NCBI RefSeq assembly: GCF_000281895.1
Contig: NZ_CM001558.1
Location: 3,104,556 to 3,168,555, forward strand
Length of the DNA stretch: 64,000 bases
Source: Pseudomonas fluorescens Q2-87
GTDB taxonomy: Bacteria > Pseudomonadota > Gammaproteobacteria > Pseudomonadales > Pseudomonadaceae
Reading direction: 5' to 3'
The notes under the pieces: generated by a model
What the model saw: only the letters and a program-made list of their open reading frames with translations
What the model was told of the DNA's origin: nothing
The model's database searches: none
Translations under genes and position numbers: made by a program
In this document: piece after piece, positions 19,201 through 29,345 of the stretch
Layout: every line of letters begins with the position of its first letter
Position numbering within the stretch: position 1 is the first letter of the stretch

Positions 19201-19544
19201 AAACACACTTCCTTGTTTGCAAATGGAACAGTTTTTGTCAGACAGACAATCTCTGGCGAGATCGTCCTATCACTCGCCCAATGAGGACGTAAGAAACCTG
19301 ACACAATTGGAAATCAAACGTCTAGCAGTTTTTTTGACCCGCCCGTTTGCGCAAATCGCTGCTCTTCGTAATTGATACGGCTTGGCCCCGTTAATGCGGG
19401 CGCGCGAATGATTACGCTGCGGATTGTCGGACAAAACTCTATTTAAATATTAAATATCGATAACTAGCCGTCTCGCCACGATATGTGCGATTTACCAACT
19501 AAGTGCCAGTGAAGTGCTATTAATTAATATCTACTAAAAGGGCG
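19201..19544. promoter_or_regulatory. Upstream region of the apr operon
   Basis: These 344 bases hold no credible gene. The part near 19440-19460 is very AT-rich (ATTTAAATATTAAATATCGA) against the GC-rich background, which suits a regulated promoter. A TTTGCGCAAA palindrome lies at 19346-19355. The aprA ribosome site is near 19208-19214. I cannot fix the -35/-10 elements with confidence. Confidence 0.5.
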
Positions 19545-20438
19545 TTAGCCGCGTGCACATACTTCCCGCAGGCAGCTGCGCAACCAGCGATGCACCGGGT
19601 CGGCGTCCATCCGCGGGTGCCAGAGCATGGCAATCGTGAATTGCGGCAGGGCGAACGGCAGCGCAAAGCTGTGCATGCCGATACGCAGGCTGGTGGTGTA
19701 GCGTTCGGGCACGCTGGCGATCAGGTCACTGGAGCGGGCAAGTCCCAGCGCTGAAGAAAAGCCCGGGACGGTGGTAAGCATGCGCCGCGACAGGTTCAAC
19801 AGCGCCAAGGCATCGTCGATAGGCCCTTGATCCAGCCCACGCATCGAGACGCCGATGTGTTCGCCTGCTGCGTAATCGGCAGCACTCACCGCAGCCTGGC
19901 TCAATGGATGTCCTGCGCGCACCACACCGATCAGCCGGTCGCCGAACAACGCCTGGGTTCGCAGCTCCGGGCGGGTGTCCTTGTCCACCACAGCGGTTTC
20001 CAGGTCCACGGCGCCCTCGCGCAGCGCCGTGCTGTCCTTGTTGGTCTTTTCCACGAAACGCAACCGCACGCCAGGCGCTTGCTGGTTGATACGGGCAATC
20101 AGGTCAATGGCGAAGTTCTCCACGAATCCCTCCCGGGTGCGCAGCGTGAAGGTTCGGTTCAACCGTCCCAGGTCCGGCGCCTGCACCGGGCGCAGTAGCG
20201 CCTGGGCGTCCTGCACCAACTGGCTGACCTGTTCGCGCAACTCAAGCGCGCGTGGGGTCGGCACCAATCCGCGCCCGGCCCGTACCAGCAGGGGATCGCC
20301 GGTGGTTTCGCGCAACCGCGCCAGCGCCCGGCTCATCGCTGACGGACTGAGCTGCAACCGCTGGGCGGCCCGGGCCACACTGCCCTCAGCCAGCAGCACA
20401 TCGAGGGTGATCAACAAATTGAGGTCGGGTGCGGACAT
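19545..20438 (-). CDS. LysR-family transcriptional regulator
   Basis: A 297-residue LysR protein. The N-terminal winged helix reads LNLLITLDVLLAEGSVARAA, then LSPSAMSRALARLR, and the effector-binding domain follows. It is divergent from a DHA2-type efflux pump gene with a shared 134-bp region carrying a LysR-box-like palindrome, so it probably controls that pump and itself. The inducer is unknown. The start ATG at 20438 gives MSAPDLNLL, a normal start for the family. Confidence 0.9.
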   Translation of the reverse strand: MSAPDLNLLITLDVLLAEGSVARAAQRLQLSPSAMSRALARLRETTGDPLLVRAGRGLVPTPRALELREQVSQLVQDAQALLRPVQAPDLGRLNRTFTLRTREGFVENFAIDLIARINQQAPGVRLRFVEKTNKDSTALREGAVDLETAVVDKDTRPELRTQALFGDRLIGVVRAGHPLSQAAVSAADYAAGEHIGVSMRGLDQGPIDDALALLNLSRRMLTTVPGFSSALGLARSSDLIASVPERYTTSLRIGMHSFALPFALPQFTIAMLWHPRMDADPVHRWLRSCLREVCARG

Positions 20439-20462
20439 GGCTGGGCCCTAATGAGAGATGGC

Positions 20463-20480
20463 GTTAGTTGCAACTATAAC
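20463..20480. promoter_or_regulatory. Probable LysR operator in the divergent promoter
   Basis: TAGTTGCAACTA (20465-20476) is a perfect 12-bp palindrome within GTTAGTTGCAACTATAAC, 25 bp upstream of the LysR start. Size, symmetry and position fit an autoregulatory LysR site controlling the MFS gene on the other side. Confidence 0.55.
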
Positions 20481-20572
20481 CTGCAAATGCTGCGCCTTCC
20501 GCCATGTCATGCCCGGGTGTAACGTTTCGGCAGCTTTTTCCAGAACCGCAGCCGTAGACAGGTACCCCTCAC

Positions 20573-22036
20573 ATGAAGCCCAACAACACGGAACATCGCC
20601 CGATGGTCGCCACGCGCGCTGACCTGCCCTCTTCCGCACGCTGGTCGCTGGCGAGCCTGGCTTTGTCGACGCTGCTGGCATCCCTGGGAGCCAGTGTCAC
20701 CGCCGTGGGGCTGCCAATGCTGGCCGAGGCGTTCGATGCCTCGTTCCAACGCGTCCAATGGGTGGTCCTGGCCTATTTGCTGGCTATCACCACGCTGATT
20801 GTCAGCGTCGGTCGCTTGGGCGACCTGATGGGCCGGCGCAAGCTGCTGCTGGCCGGAATTACGCTGTTCACCCTGGCATCGGCACTTTGTGGCGTGGCGC
20901 CTTCGCTTGGACTGTTGATCGCCGGGCGTGCGCTGCAAGGCCTGGGCGCCGCCATCATGATGACGTTGACGCTGGCCTTGGTCAGCGAAACGGTGCCGCA
21001 GGAAAAGACCGGTAGCGCGATGGGATTGCTGGCAACGCTGTCGGCGGTGGGCACCGCCCTTGGGCCCTCTTTCGGCGGCGCCTTGATCAGCGGGTTTGGC
21101 TGGCAGGCGCTGTTCCTGGTCAACGTTCCCCTCGGGCTATTGACGTTGTGGCTGGCCTGGCGATCGTTGCCGGCCGGACAAGCATCGGTGAAGGTCGAGA
21201 GAGCCCGCTTCGATATCACCGGTACTTTGTTGCTGGCCGTGACCCTGGCCGCCTATGCCTTGGCCATGACTACCGGGCGCGGGCACTTTGGCGGAACGAA
21301 CCTGGCACTGTTGCTGGCGGCGATCCTGGGCGGCGGGCTGTTCGTCCTGGCCCAGGCTCGGTCAGTGTCGCCGTTGATCCCCTTGGGGATGTTTCGGGAC
21401 CGCTTGCTGGTTTCGGGCCTGGCGACGAGCGCCCTGGTTGCAACGGTGATGATGGCCACCTTACTGGTCGGGCCCTTCTACTTGTCCATCGCCTTGGGGT
21501 TACCTGCGGCGCTCGTGGGGCTGGTGCTGGCGGCCGGACCATCCGTCGCTGCGCTTGCCGGCGTACCGGCCGGACGCCTGGCGGATCGTTTCGGCGTGCG
21601 CCCCATGCGCATCGTCGGGCTGGCGACCATGGTCTCGGGCTGCCTGATGCTCTCGCTGGTGTCACCGGCCCTTGGCGTCGGCGGCTACATCAGCGCTATC
21701 GTGGTGACGACCCTCGGCTACGCCTTCTTCCAGACCGCCAATAATACGGCTGTCATGGCAGAGCTGCCCGCCCAACGGCGGGGCGTTATCGCCGGGCTGC
21801 TCAACCTGTCGCGCAACCTGGGCTTCTTCACCGGGGCATCGGTACTGGGCGCGGTGTTCGCCAGTGCGCTGGGGACGAATGACCTTGGCAGCGCTTCTGC
21901 ACAGGCGGTGGCGGAAGGCTTGCACACGGCTTTCGCCGTCGCCTTGGGGTTGATGGTCCTGGCGTTGGTCATTGCCGTTAAATACCGCGTGCAAGGACCG
22001 CTGGTTGAGCCCTCTGAAACCGCCTCTGACAGATGA
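20573..22036 (+). CDS. MFS drug-efflux transporter, DHA2 type
   Basis: The 487-residue protein has about 14 hydrophobic segments. Motif A is GRLGDLMGRRKLL and motif C is ALGPSFGGALI, both diagnostic of the 14-helix drug:proton antiporter (EmrB/QacA-like) branch. It likely pumps a toxic or signalling compound out of the cell. The LysR gene transcribed away from it is the likely regulator. No membrane-fusion or outer-membrane partner is adjacent, so it may act alone. Confidence 0.88.
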   Translation: MKPNNTEHRPMVATRADLPSSARWSLASLALSTLLASLGASVTAVGLPMLAEAFDASFQRVQWVVLAYLLAITTLIVSVGRLGDLMGRRKLLLAGITLFTLASALCGVAPSLGLLIAGRALQGLGAAIMMTLTLALVSETVPQEKTGSAMGLLATLSAVGTALGPSFGGALISGFGWQALFLVNVPLGLLTLWLAWRSLPAGQASVKVERARFDITGTLLLAVTLAAYALAMTTGRGHFGGTNLALLLAAILGGGLFVLAQARSVSPLIPLGMFRDRLLVSGLATSALVATVMMATLLVGPFYLSIALGLPAALVGLVLAAGPSVAALAGVPAGRLADRFGVRPMRIVGLATMVSGCLMLSLVSPALGVGGYISAIVVTTLGYAFFQTANNTAVMAELPAQRRGVIAGLLNLSRNLGFFTGASVLGAVFASALGTNDLGSASAQAVAEGLHTAFAVALGLMVLALVIAVKYRVQGPLVEPSETASDR

Positions 22037-22161
22037 TGGCGTTCTGGGCATGATTGCTGAAGCGATGATGCAGATCAAAAAAAGCGGAACCAATCGCAAA
22101 ACGGAATGAAAAAATCCACATGACTTTCATTTTCCGGTGCTATTTTTAGTTTTCACTGGTG

Positions 22162-22176
22162 GAGCCATGATGGCTC
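22162..22176 (+). other. Small hairpin in the leader of the DUF1652 gene
   Basis: GAGCCA-TGA-TGGCTC is a perfect 6-bp stem followed by TTCCTTCC, about 55 bp upstream of the DUF1652 start. It could end the MFS transcript or be a structured leader. The surrounding 22037-22230 is otherwise AT-rich with no gene visible. Confidence 0.35.
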
Positions 22177-22230
22177 TTCCTTCCTGACATGAGCAAAAGG
22201 AAACGCTCGATTGAAGAAGGCGGGCAACAC

Positions 22231-22509
22231 ATGAATAAAGGATCTTTCAGCAAGGTTACGTTCCCCAACGCCTGCCAGTTGATGCGCTGGCACTTCCATC
22301 CCATGGGATTCGAAGCCAGCATGGACGCGCCAGGCAGTATGGTTGCCCGGCTGTTTGACCGTGCCAGCGGCGAAACCATGATCGCCATAGCCGGCATCCC
22401 CTGCGCGACCGTGATGAACGCTCCCGATGTGGAACGCATCATCGAAGCGGTGGAAGCCGAATTGGAGTCCTTCGTGCCGCCGGTGGGTTTGCGACGGTTT
22501 GCCTCCTGA
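22231..22509 (+). CDS. DUF1652 family protein
   Basis: A 92-residue protein whose core (CQLMRWHFHPMGFEASMDAP, FDRASGETMIAIAGIPCATV, VERIIEAVEAELE) matches the DUF1652 family, which is common and well conserved in Pseudomonas. The function is unknown. The ATG at 22231, preceded by GAAGAAGG, is chosen over an in-frame ATG at 22189 that lacks a ribosome site. It is monocistronic and followed by a strong terminator. Confidence 0.85.
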   Translation: MNKGSFSKVTFPNACQLMRWHFHPMGFEASMDAPGSMVARLFDRASGETMIAIAGIPCATVMNAPDVERIIEAVEAELESFVPPVGLRRFAS

Positions 22510-22531
22510 TAAACACCTCTACATTTTGCGC

Positions 22532-22557
22532 ATCGCTGCCCGCGTCAGGGCAGCGAT
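22532..22557. terminator. GC-rich hairpin after the DUF1652 gene
   Basis: ATCGCTGCCC and GGGCAGCGAT form a perfect 10-bp stem with a 6-base loop (GCGTCA). No T-run follows; a canonical terminator lies 30 bp further on. Confidence 0.55.
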
Positions 22558-22587
22558 CCTCCGATGACAAGGGAAATTGCTCCCACC

Positions 22588-22610
22588 GGGCTGCATGGCA
22601 GCCCTTTTTT
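22588..22610 (+). terminator. Rho-independent terminator
   Basis: GGGCTGC-ATG-GCAGCCC followed by TTTTTT is a textbook intrinsic terminator for the plus-strand DUF1652 transcript. It ends eight bases before the stop of the convergent helicase gene. Confidence 0.9.
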
Positions 22611-22618
22611 ATGGGCGC

Positions 22619-25117
22619 TTATCCGTTGCGAGTACGTCGATGGTCGGCGAAGAACGGTTTGCCCGTTCCGATACGGTCCGACGCCTTGGGAGCATTGGCA
22701 GCCTGGCTATCCTGGCCATCAACGTACCAATAACAGTGCTGCACGGCGCGGGTAATACCCACGTATGCCAGGCGCAGGATCTCGTCTTTCTGCGCAGCGT
22801 CGTAGGGTTGCGCATCTCCCACCTGGCCCAGCCCGGCCATCCGATAAACCTGATTCTTGTAGGGCGAGGTGGTCAGGTGTTGGCAATCGCCCAACAAGAA
22901 TACGGCATCGGCTTGCAGCCCTTTGGCGCTGTGAAAGGTCATTTGCCTGATGCGTCGTGCAGCATATGGCAAGTTAGAATCTACATTAAGTGTTGGTTGA
23001 ATATATTTTTCAATCAATGACTTATCGCTGCTTTTTCGATACAGCATCAAGATCGAATCGCCGTTGCGATAGTGTGCGTCCAGCCGCTGGGCCAGCCCTT
23101 CGTCGTCCCGATCCAGCACGTTGACCGGACTCAACGAGCGAGCCTGGCCAGCAGCCTTGGCCTTCTTGCCTGGGATTGCCGCGGCAGCCCGCACGATATG
23201 TTCGGCCGCATCAATGATGTGCTGGTGACTGCGGTAGTTGTCGGTCAGCATCACCCGGGTTGTCGCCGGCGACGGGAATTGCTTGTCGAACGCCATGAAG
23301 TAGCTGGGTGAGCTACCGCGCCAGCCATAGATCGACTGCCAGTCATCACCGACACACAACAACGAAGAGCACTGGGCGCCGCGCCCCACATGCATCGCTG
23401 GACCACGGCTGCGCACTTCTCGAAGACTGGCTCGCAGCCAGGAAACGATTTGCGGCGAAACGTCCTGGAACTCATCGATCATCAGGTGCGACAGCGGCCG
23501 GAGCAGCGCGTCGCCGAGCAACTTGAAGTTTTCCGGCGAATGCTCGCTGAACAACGCGAACATACGATTATAGGTCATGACCGGCGGTGACTGATCGAGC
23601 AAGTGGTCTTCGAATGCCCGCCAATAACGGCTCAACGCCTCGAAAAAGAACCGATCCGGGTCGTCCTGGGCGAAAGACATCCGGCCCACCGCATCCGGCA
23701 CATCCAGGCCAAGGTTCTCGATAAAGCCTGCCGCCGCTACAAAACAGTCCAGCAAGGGCGCCGAGCCCAGCTCGCCCTTTACTTTGTAATCGAACCCTGG
23801 CCCTGCGCTCGCATCGCCCGCCAGGGAAGCCAGGACACGTTTTGATGCCTCATAGCTTTCTGTCCATATCAATGGCTTACGACAGAAAGCTTGAAACAGG
23901 GTGCGCTTTACCGCCCACTCCGCACGGATACTCAACTTCGCGCCCGGCCGGCTCAGCCGGGCATCTTCCCTGGGGTCGAAGCCCAGCATGACCCAGGCGT
24001 CCAGCGACGGAACGTAGCCGTGGCAATGAAACGTCGAACCGTTGATCTCGAACCGTTGCCGCTTCGCCTCGATGCCTTTGATCGGCCAGGCGCCGGCGCG
24101 CCGCCACTGGTCTTCGATGGCGTCGCACAGTTCCTCGTCGCGCTGGGCCGCCAGTTCGGTCACGGCGACCCGTTTTTGCACGTCCGGGTGGTCGCGCTCC
24201 AGCTCCTTGAGTTGCAGGGCGTGCCGGGACAACGGCTTGATCAGCTCACGGAAGCGCTCATCCCGCTGGTAAAGACTGTGATAGCACGCGTTGAGCTGCT
24301 GGCGCTGGGCATCGTTGATGCGCAAGTCGAATGGGTTGCCGGGGCTATCGTCATCGCCCGTTTCAGCGCGATGGCTAAGGGTTTCAAACGCCTGCAACCG
24401 CTCAAACCCGGGCAGGCTGCGGACCATGGGCAGGATGCGCGAGTGAAAGGTGCGGACCAGATCGCGGGCTTCCTTGAGGCTGACCGTGCGCCCCCACAAG
24501 CCAAACACGTCGATCAGTTTCTGGATGAAATCCTTGCGCGACTCCCGGGTAAACGTCACCACGGTCATCGAGTCCAACTCGAACCCCAAGTAATGCACCA
24601 GCAGCACAATGCGCAGCACCAGGGTCGTGGATTTTCCCGCGCCTGCCCCGGCAACCACCGATGTCGACGGCGTGTCGCTGAAAATCATTTTCCATTGCGC
24701 AGCGCTGGGCTGCGCCTCTGCCGGCAACAACCTGGCAACGTCCGCCCGGATGCGCTTTTTCAACGGGGCAGTCAAAGGCAGGCGCCAATCATCGAACAAC
24801 AGGTCGTCTACCTGCGGCGCCGGATGCTCGGTACTGCGCGAGTCGCGAATCAGCAGGACCTGGCGGCCCTCTTCAAGACCTTCAGCCCGACCTTCCTTAT
24901 AGCCATAGTCAAAACCGGCGCTATGACCGCTGCGAAAGCCATCGGCCTGGCCGTGCAGCCAAGAGGCTCGATGCTGGGCTCGCAGGCGTGTGAGGCCATG
25001 GCCGAAAAAACGCGCGGCCAGGCGCTTGAACAATGGCATCTGGGCCAGGGGCAAAAGCTCGGGGGGAAGATCGGGAGTGTGTTGCGCCACGCTTGGGACT
25101 CCGGTGTTCTGAATCAT
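22619..25117 (-). CDS. UvrD-like superfamily 1 DNA helicase
   Basis: An 832-residue SF1A helicase. Motif I is AGAGAGKSTTL, motif II LMIDEFQDVS, motif III GDDWQSIYGWRG, motif IV LTDNYRSHQ, motif V TFHSAKGLQADAVFLL and motif VI LAYVGITRA. A long insert (about residues 200-480) separates motif Ia from motif II. The N-terminal 100 residues hold a Gly/Tyr-rich amphipathic stretch (SGHSAGFDYGYKEGRAEG) probably used for oligomer or DNA contact. The arrangement resembles helicase IV (HelD)-like proteins more than UvrD or Rep. It probably has a role in DNA repair or restart. It stands alone, convergent with the DUF1652 gene. Confidence 0.85.
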   Translation of the reverse strand: MIQNTGVPSVAQHTPDLPPELLPLAQMPLFKRLAARFFGHGLTRLRAQHRASWLHGQADGFRSGHSAGFDYGYKEGRAEGLEEGRQVLLIRDSRSTEHPAPQVDDLLFDDWRLPLTAPLKKRIRADVARLLPAEAQPSAAQWKMIFSDTPSTSVVAGAGAGKSTTLVLRIVLLVHYLGFELDSMTVVTFTRESRKDFIQKLIDVFGLWGRTVSLKEARDLVRTFHSRILPMVRSLPGFERLQAFETLSHRAETGDDDSPGNPFDLRINDAQRQQLNACYHSLYQRDERFRELIKPLSRHALQLKELERDHPDVQKRVAVTELAAQRDEELCDAIEDQWRRAGAWPIKGIEAKRQRFEINGSTFHCHGYVPSLDAWVMLGFDPREDARLSRPGAKLSIRAEWAVKRTLFQAFCRKPLIWTESYEASKRVLASLAGDASAGPGFDYKVKGELGSAPLLDCFVAAAGFIENLGLDVPDAVGRMSFAQDDPDRFFFEALSRYWRAFEDHLLDQSPPVMTYNRMFALFSEHSPENFKLLGDALLRPLSHLMIDEFQDVSPQIVSWLRASLREVRSRGPAMHVGRGAQCSSLLCVGDDWQSIYGWRGSSPSYFMAFDKQFPSPATTRVMLTDNYRSHQHIIDAAEHIVRAAAAIPGKKAKAAGQARSLSPVNVLDRDDEGLAQRLDAHYRNGDSILMLYRKSSDKSLIEKYIQPTLNVDSNLPYAARRIRQMTFHSAKGLQADAVFLLGDCQHLTTSPYKNQVYRMAGLGQVGDAQPYDAAQKDEILRLAYVGITRAVQHCYWYVDGQDSQAANAPKASDRIGTGKPFFADHRRTRNG

Positions 25118-25324
25118 GGCGGCTATGGTGTCTGTATTTGCCGCCAGGTTCCAGCCAAAAGCTTTGCTGTCAGTGAGTTAGGCGATGAAGTGAAAGTTGG
25201 ATAGCGGTTTTATATCTAGATAACCGATAGCTTTGACGCGGTTTTTACGCTTTTTATCGATGTGTTCCTCGCTGAAAATGCCCTCCATCACACCCTATTC
25301 ACTCATTTGCAAAAGGACACGATC

Positions 25325-26020
25325 ATGCTCGAACTCAGGCCTTTCGCTTCCCTGGGCGCCGCCAATCACGGCTGGTTGGACGCGCACCACCATTTCTCGT
25401 TCGCCGAATACTACGACCCACAGCGTATGAACTGGGGCAACCTGAGGGTATGGAACGATGATGTCATCGCTGCCGGCAGCGGTTTTCCGCAGCATCCGCA
25501 CCGGGACATGGAAATCATCACCTATGTGCGCGAAGGTGCGATCACCCACCAGGACAACTTGGGCAACAAGGGCCGTACCGAGGCGGGCGATGTGCAGGTC
25601 ATGAGCGCCGGCACCGGCATTGCCCACAGTGAATACAACCTCGAGTCGACGGCCACGCGCATATTCCAGATATGGATCATTCCCAACGAGGCAGGCTTGG
25701 CGCCGTCCTGGGGGGCCAAGCCGTTTCCCAAGGGTTTGCGCGAAGGCTTCGTGACCCTCGCCAGCGGTAAGGCCGGCGACGATGAAAGCCTGCGCATCCG
25801 CGCCGATGCGCGATTGGTAGCGGCCAATCTGAAGGCAGGAGAAACAGCTGAGTACGTGCTGGATGAAGGACGTCGCGCCTATCTTGTTCCGGCTACAGGA
25901 TCGATAGAAATCAATGGGTTACGAGCACAAGCTCGAGACGGTGTTGCGATTGAAGCCGAAAGGACATTGCGAGTTACCGCCATTGAAGACAGCGAAATCG
26001 TCCTCGTGGATCTGGCGTAG
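25325..26020 (+). CDS. Pirin-family protein (bicupin)
   Basis: The 231-residue product is a typical YhaK-like pirin. The metal-binding cupin motif shows FPQHPHRDMEIITYV and the second histidine/glutamate group lies in SAGTGIAHSEYN. The C-terminal cupin is shorter and lacks metal ligands, as usual. Members include quercetin dioxygenases and redox sensors; the physiological role here is unknown. The ATG at 25325 follows AAAGGA, while the in-frame ATG at 25262 does not have a ribosome site. Confidence 0.9.
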   Translation: MLELRPFASLGAANHGWLDAHHHFSFAEYYDPQRMNWGNLRVWNDDVIAAGSGFPQHPHRDMEIITYVREGAITHQDNLGNKGRTEAGDVQVMSAGTGIAHSEYNLESTATRIFQIWIIPNEAGLAPSWGAKPFPKGLREGFVTLASGKAGDDESLRIRADARLVAANLKAGETAEYVLDEGRRAYLVPATGSIEINGLRAQARDGVAIEAERTLRVTAIEDSEIVLVDLA

Positions 26021-26040
26021 CACTGTGCAGGCCGTGTGGC

Positions 26041-26082
26041 GTTGCGCGGCAACCGCCTGTTTTCAGGCGACTGCCGCGCAAC
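26041..26082. terminator. Long hairpin after the pirin gene
   Basis: GTTGCGCGGCA pairs with TGCCGCGCAAC (11 bp). Inside, CGCCTG pairs with CAGGCG around a TTTT loop. The structure lies between converging pirin and pgm genes and probably ends transcripts from both sides. Confidence 0.7.
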
Positions 26083-26112
26083 CGAGCGGGAGCAAGCTCC
26101 CTCGCCACGGGT
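26083..26112. repeat. REP element between pirin and pgm
   Basis: GCGGGAGCAAGCTCCCTCGC is the classic Pseudomonas REP core, next to the long hairpin. It matches the family seen near 7.5 kb and 9.45 kb. Confidence 0.75.
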
Positions 26113-26115
26113 TTG

Positions 26116-27762
26116 TCAGGCGCCGGAAATAGCGCCGTCCACCAGGGTTTGCGCCTCGTCCACCAGTTGCTTGAGGTGCGCATCGCCGAGGAAACTTTCG
26201 GCGTAGATCTTGTAGATGTCCTCGGTACCGGACGGACGCGCGGCGAACCAGCCGTTTTCGGTCATCACCTTCAAGCCGCCGATGGCTTGGTCGTTGCCGG
26301 GTGCGTGGCTGAGGATGTTCTGGATCTTTTCCCCGGCCAGCTCGGTGGACGCCACCTGATCAGGCGCCAACTTGCTCAATAGCGCCTTCTGCTGTGGACT
26401 GGCCTTGGCATCGACGCGCACCGAGAACGGTTCGCCCAGCTCATCGGTCAGGGCTCGGTAGGCCTGGCTTGGATCGCGACCAGTACGTGCAGTCATCTCT
26501 GCCGCAAGCAAGGCTGGAATCAGGCCGTCCTTGTCAGTGCTCCAGACGCCGCCATCCTTGCGCAGGAACGAAGCACCGGCACTTTCTTCGCCACCAAAGC
26601 CCAAGGAGCCATCGAACAGGCCGTCGGCAAACCATTTGAAACCTACCGGTACTTCATAGAGGCGACGGCCCAGGCGCTTGGCGACGCGATCAATCAGGCC
26701 GCTGCTGACCACCGTCTTGCCCACGGCCGCATCGGCGCGCCATTGCGGACGGTTCTGGAACAGATAATCGATGGACACCGCCAGGTAGTTGTTCGGCGCC
26801 AGCAGGCCGCCGGATGGCGTCACGATGCCGTGGCGGTCATGGTCCGGATCGCAGGCAAAGGCCACGTCAAAACGCTCCTTCAGGCCAATCAACCCTTGCA
26901 TTGCGTGGCTGGAGGACGGGTCCATGCGGATCTGGCCGTCCCAGTCCACGGTCATGAAGCGAAAGGTGGCGTCCACATGGGTGTTCACCACTTCCAGGTC
27001 CAGGCGGTAATGTTCGGCAATGGCCGGCCAGTAGCGCACCCCTGCACCGCCCAGGGGATCGACGCCCAGATGCAGCCCCGCGCCTCGAATGGCATCGAAA
27101 TCAATGACGTTGATCAGGTCCGCCACGTATGTATTGACGTAGTCATGGCGGTGGGTGGTATCGGCCTTCAGTGCCTGCTCGTAGCTGATACGCTTGACCC
27201 CTGCCAGTTGGTTGGCCAGCAGTTCGTTGGCCTTGGCTTCGATCCACTTGGTGATGTGGGTATCGGCGGGGCCGCCGTTGGTGGGGTTGTACTTGTAGCC
27301 GCCGCTTTGCGGTGGGTTGTGGGACGGCGTGATGACGATACCGTCCGCCAGGCCCGTGGTGCGGCCACGGTTATAGCAAAGAATGGCGTGGGAAACCGCA
27401 GGCGTCGGGGTGTACTCGTCGCCCTCGGCGATCATCACGGTCACGCCGTTGGCCGCGAACACCTCCAGTGCGCTGGTGCCCGCCGGGGTCGACAGCGCGT
27501 GGGTGTCGATACCGATGAACAGCGGACCGGTGATGCCCTGGGCTTCACGGTAGAGGCAGATCGCCTGGCTGATAGCCAGCACGTGCCACTCGTTGAAGCC
27601 CAGGTCAAAGGAGCTGCCACGATGACCGGAAGTGCCGAACGCCACACGCTGGGTTGCCACCGAGGCATCGGGTCGGCCGGTGTAGTAGGCCGTCACCAGT
27701 CGCGGGATATCGATCAACAACTCTGCCGGTGCCGGCTTGCCCGCAAATGGACTGACTGTCAT
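26116..27762 (-). CDS. pgm: Phosphoglucomutase, alpha-D-glucose specific
   Basis: The 548-residue enzyme interconverts glucose 1-phosphate and glucose 6-phosphate in the cytoplasm. The active-site serine is in [11 protein letters not shown], the magnesium loop is [10 protein letters not shown] and the sugar-specificity loop is GGEESAGAS; the phosphate-binding region [15 protein letters not shown] is at the C-terminus. The length equals E. coli Pgm. The ATG at 27762 ([16 protein letters not shown]) is chosen; upstream in-frame residues lack conservation and a ribosome site. It feeds glycogen, trehalose and cell-envelope sugar synthesis. Confidence 0.95.
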   Translation of the reverse strand: MTVSPFAGKPAPAELLIDIPRLVTAYYTGRPDASVATQRVAFGTSGHRGSSFDLGFNEWHVLAISQAICLYREAQGITGPLFIGIDTHALSTPAGTSALEVFAANGVTVMIAEGDEYTPTPAVSHAILCYNRGRTTGLADGIVITPSHNPPQSGGYKYNPTNGGPADTHITKWIEAKANELLANQLAGVKRISYEQALKADTTHRHDYVNTYVADLINVIDFDAIRGAGLHLGVDPLGGAGVRYWPAIAEHYRLDLEVVNTHVDATFRFMTVDWDGQIRMDPSSSHAMQGLIGLKERFDVAFACDPDHDRHGIVTPSGGLLAPNNYLAVSIDYLFQNRPQWRADAAVGKTVVSSGLIDRVAKRLGRRLYEVPVGFKWFADGLFDGSLGFGGEESAGASFLRKDGGVWSTDKDGLIPALLAAEMTARTGRDPSQAYRALTDELGEPFSVRVDAKASPQQKALLSKLAPDQVASTELAGEKIQNILSHAPGNDQAIGGLKVMTENGWFAARPSGTEDIYKIYAESFLGDAHLKQLVDEAQTLVDGAISGA

Positions 27763-27851
27763 GCAAAACCTCTGGATAGTGGCTCGGGAAATGGGATGCA
27801 GTTTACTGACAGTTCGACCATGGCGCGACGGGTTCGATCCATTTCGGTCCG

Positions 27852-29249
27852 TTACGATTGTTCGAGCCTCAGGGCATCCGCCAACGCGCAAATTACGGCG
27901 TCAAGATCATGCGCCCCATCCAGGGCATGTGTCAGGCGCAAGTGCTGCCCATACAGCCCCTGAAGGCTGAACAGTTCTCCCGGCGCGATGACGATTCGCT
28001 GGGCCAGCAACCGATGGAAAACCCGGCGCAGCTCAACCCGCCGCGTCGAGCGCATCCAGATCGTCGCACCGCCCTGGGGCTCAGCCCATTGCAGGCTGTC
28101 ACCCAACCTCTCGCGCAGCAGTTGCGTGGCTGATGCCGCGCTTTCCCGCAGCAGGCGCCGCAGAACCAATAAATGCTGGTCGATCCGGCCGTTGCTGTAC
28201 AAGCGGGCAATGGCTTTTTGCCGAATCGGCGACAGACGAAACGCGCGCAGCAGGAAATGTCGCTGCAGGTGCAGGGTCAACTGGCGCGATAGCACGTAGC
28301 CATACGGTGCCTCTGGCCCGATGGTTTTTTCGAAGGTGGAGTAGACGATCAACCGATCCGGGTCGAGCAAGTCCCGAAAAGGCGTAACGCCGGTATCGAA
28401 TGCCAGGTCCGTATGGCTGTCGTTCTCCAGCACCCAGGTGCCGTGGCGCTCCAGTAATTGCGCCACGGCGCGTCGGTTGTCTTCAGGAACCAACGTCCCC
28501 CTGGGCATGTTCAGGGATGAAGACAGCACGGCCAGGCGCACCGTTTCGCTTAGCAGCAGTTGCTCCATCTGCTCGATATCGATCTGCCCGCCCGACTGCA
28601 GCGGCAGCTCGATGACGTGGACATCGGCTGTCTGCAGCAAGCGCAAGACCGTCCAATCACAGGGCGACTCGATCAGCACCGTGGCGCCCCTGAGGGCCAG
28701 CACGGCGATCAGGATGTCCAGGACACCCCTCAGATCGGCGCCGATATAGACGTCATCGGCATTCCAGCAGCGCGCCGGCGAGGAGGTGTAGCGGGCTGCC
28801 AGCGCGGTGCGCAGCTCCAGCTCGCCCCAAGGCTGCGAGGGCGCTTGCGAGGAGCGTGGGTACTGGCGCAACAACTCCCGTTCGAGCAACAGCAAAGGGC
28901 TGTCCAGCGGCTGCATCGCCGCCGGTTCATCTGCACTGAGCACCCGCATGCCCGGACGCCGCGCATTGACGTACAGGGTTTCGAGCAAGTCATCCCCGCC
29001 GCCCAGAGTCGCAACACTCGGCACCGGTAGCGCGTAATAGCCGGACTTGGCAATCGAATAGACCCGCCCTTCTTTCTCCAGCAACGAATAGGCGTACTGA
29101 ATGGTTGAAATCGACACATTCAAACGCTCGGCCAATTGGCGCAGCGATGGCAGGCGCACCCGGGCATCTGCCCCCAGCTCGTTGATCAGCGTGGTCAGGT
29201 ACCGATAAACCGCCTGGTAGGCGAAGTCTGTCTCCCGGCAACCTTTCAT
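27852..29249 (-). CDS. MocR-type regulator: GntR HTH fused to aminotransferase domain
   Basis: A 465-residue protein with an N-terminal GntR winged helix ([20 protein letters not shown], then [20 protein letters not shown]) and a C-terminal fold-type I aminotransferase domain. The candidate PLP lysine is in [19 protein letters not shown], where the usual SFSKT motif is altered but lysine is kept. MocR proteins sense PLP or amino-compound adducts. The upstream 496-residue gene on the same strand, 96 bp away, is a possible target or partner. The start at 29249 (MKGCRETDF) is preferred over 29285, with modest support. Confidence 0.85.
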   Translation of the reverse strand: MKGCRETDFAYQAVYRYLTTLINELGADARVRLPSLRQLAERLNVSISTIQYAYSLLEKEGRVYSIAKSGYYALPVPSVATLGGGDDLLETLYVNARRPGMRVLSADEPAAMQPLDSPLLLLERELLRQYPRSSQAPSQPWGELELRTALAARYTSSPARCWNADDVYIGADLRGVLDILIAVLALRGATVLIESPCDWTVLRLLQTADVHVIELPLQSGGQIDIEQMEQLLLSETVRLAVLSSSLNMPRGTLVPEDNRRAVAQLLERHGTWVLENDSHTDLAFDTGVTPFRDLLDPDRLIVYSTFEKTIGPEAPYGYVLSRQLTLHLQRHFLLRAFRLSPIRQKAIARLYSNGRIDQHLLVLRRLLRESAASATQLLRERLGDSLQWAEPQGGATIWMRSTRRVELRRVFHRLLAQRIVIAPGELFSLQGLYGQHLRLTHALDGAHDLDAVICALADALRLEQS

Positions 29250-29345
29250 GGGGTCAGGCCCGGAAATCGGGGTGCGGCCGGCCACCTTACAACGGCAGGA
29301 GCAACAACCGGATAGGGGCGGGAGAAGGCCGTCAAACCGCGCGCC

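Noticed and set aside
26743..27963. 406-codon plus-strand frame opposite pgm
   Set aside because: It is antisense to a full-length phosphoglucomutase and has no domain or start signal.
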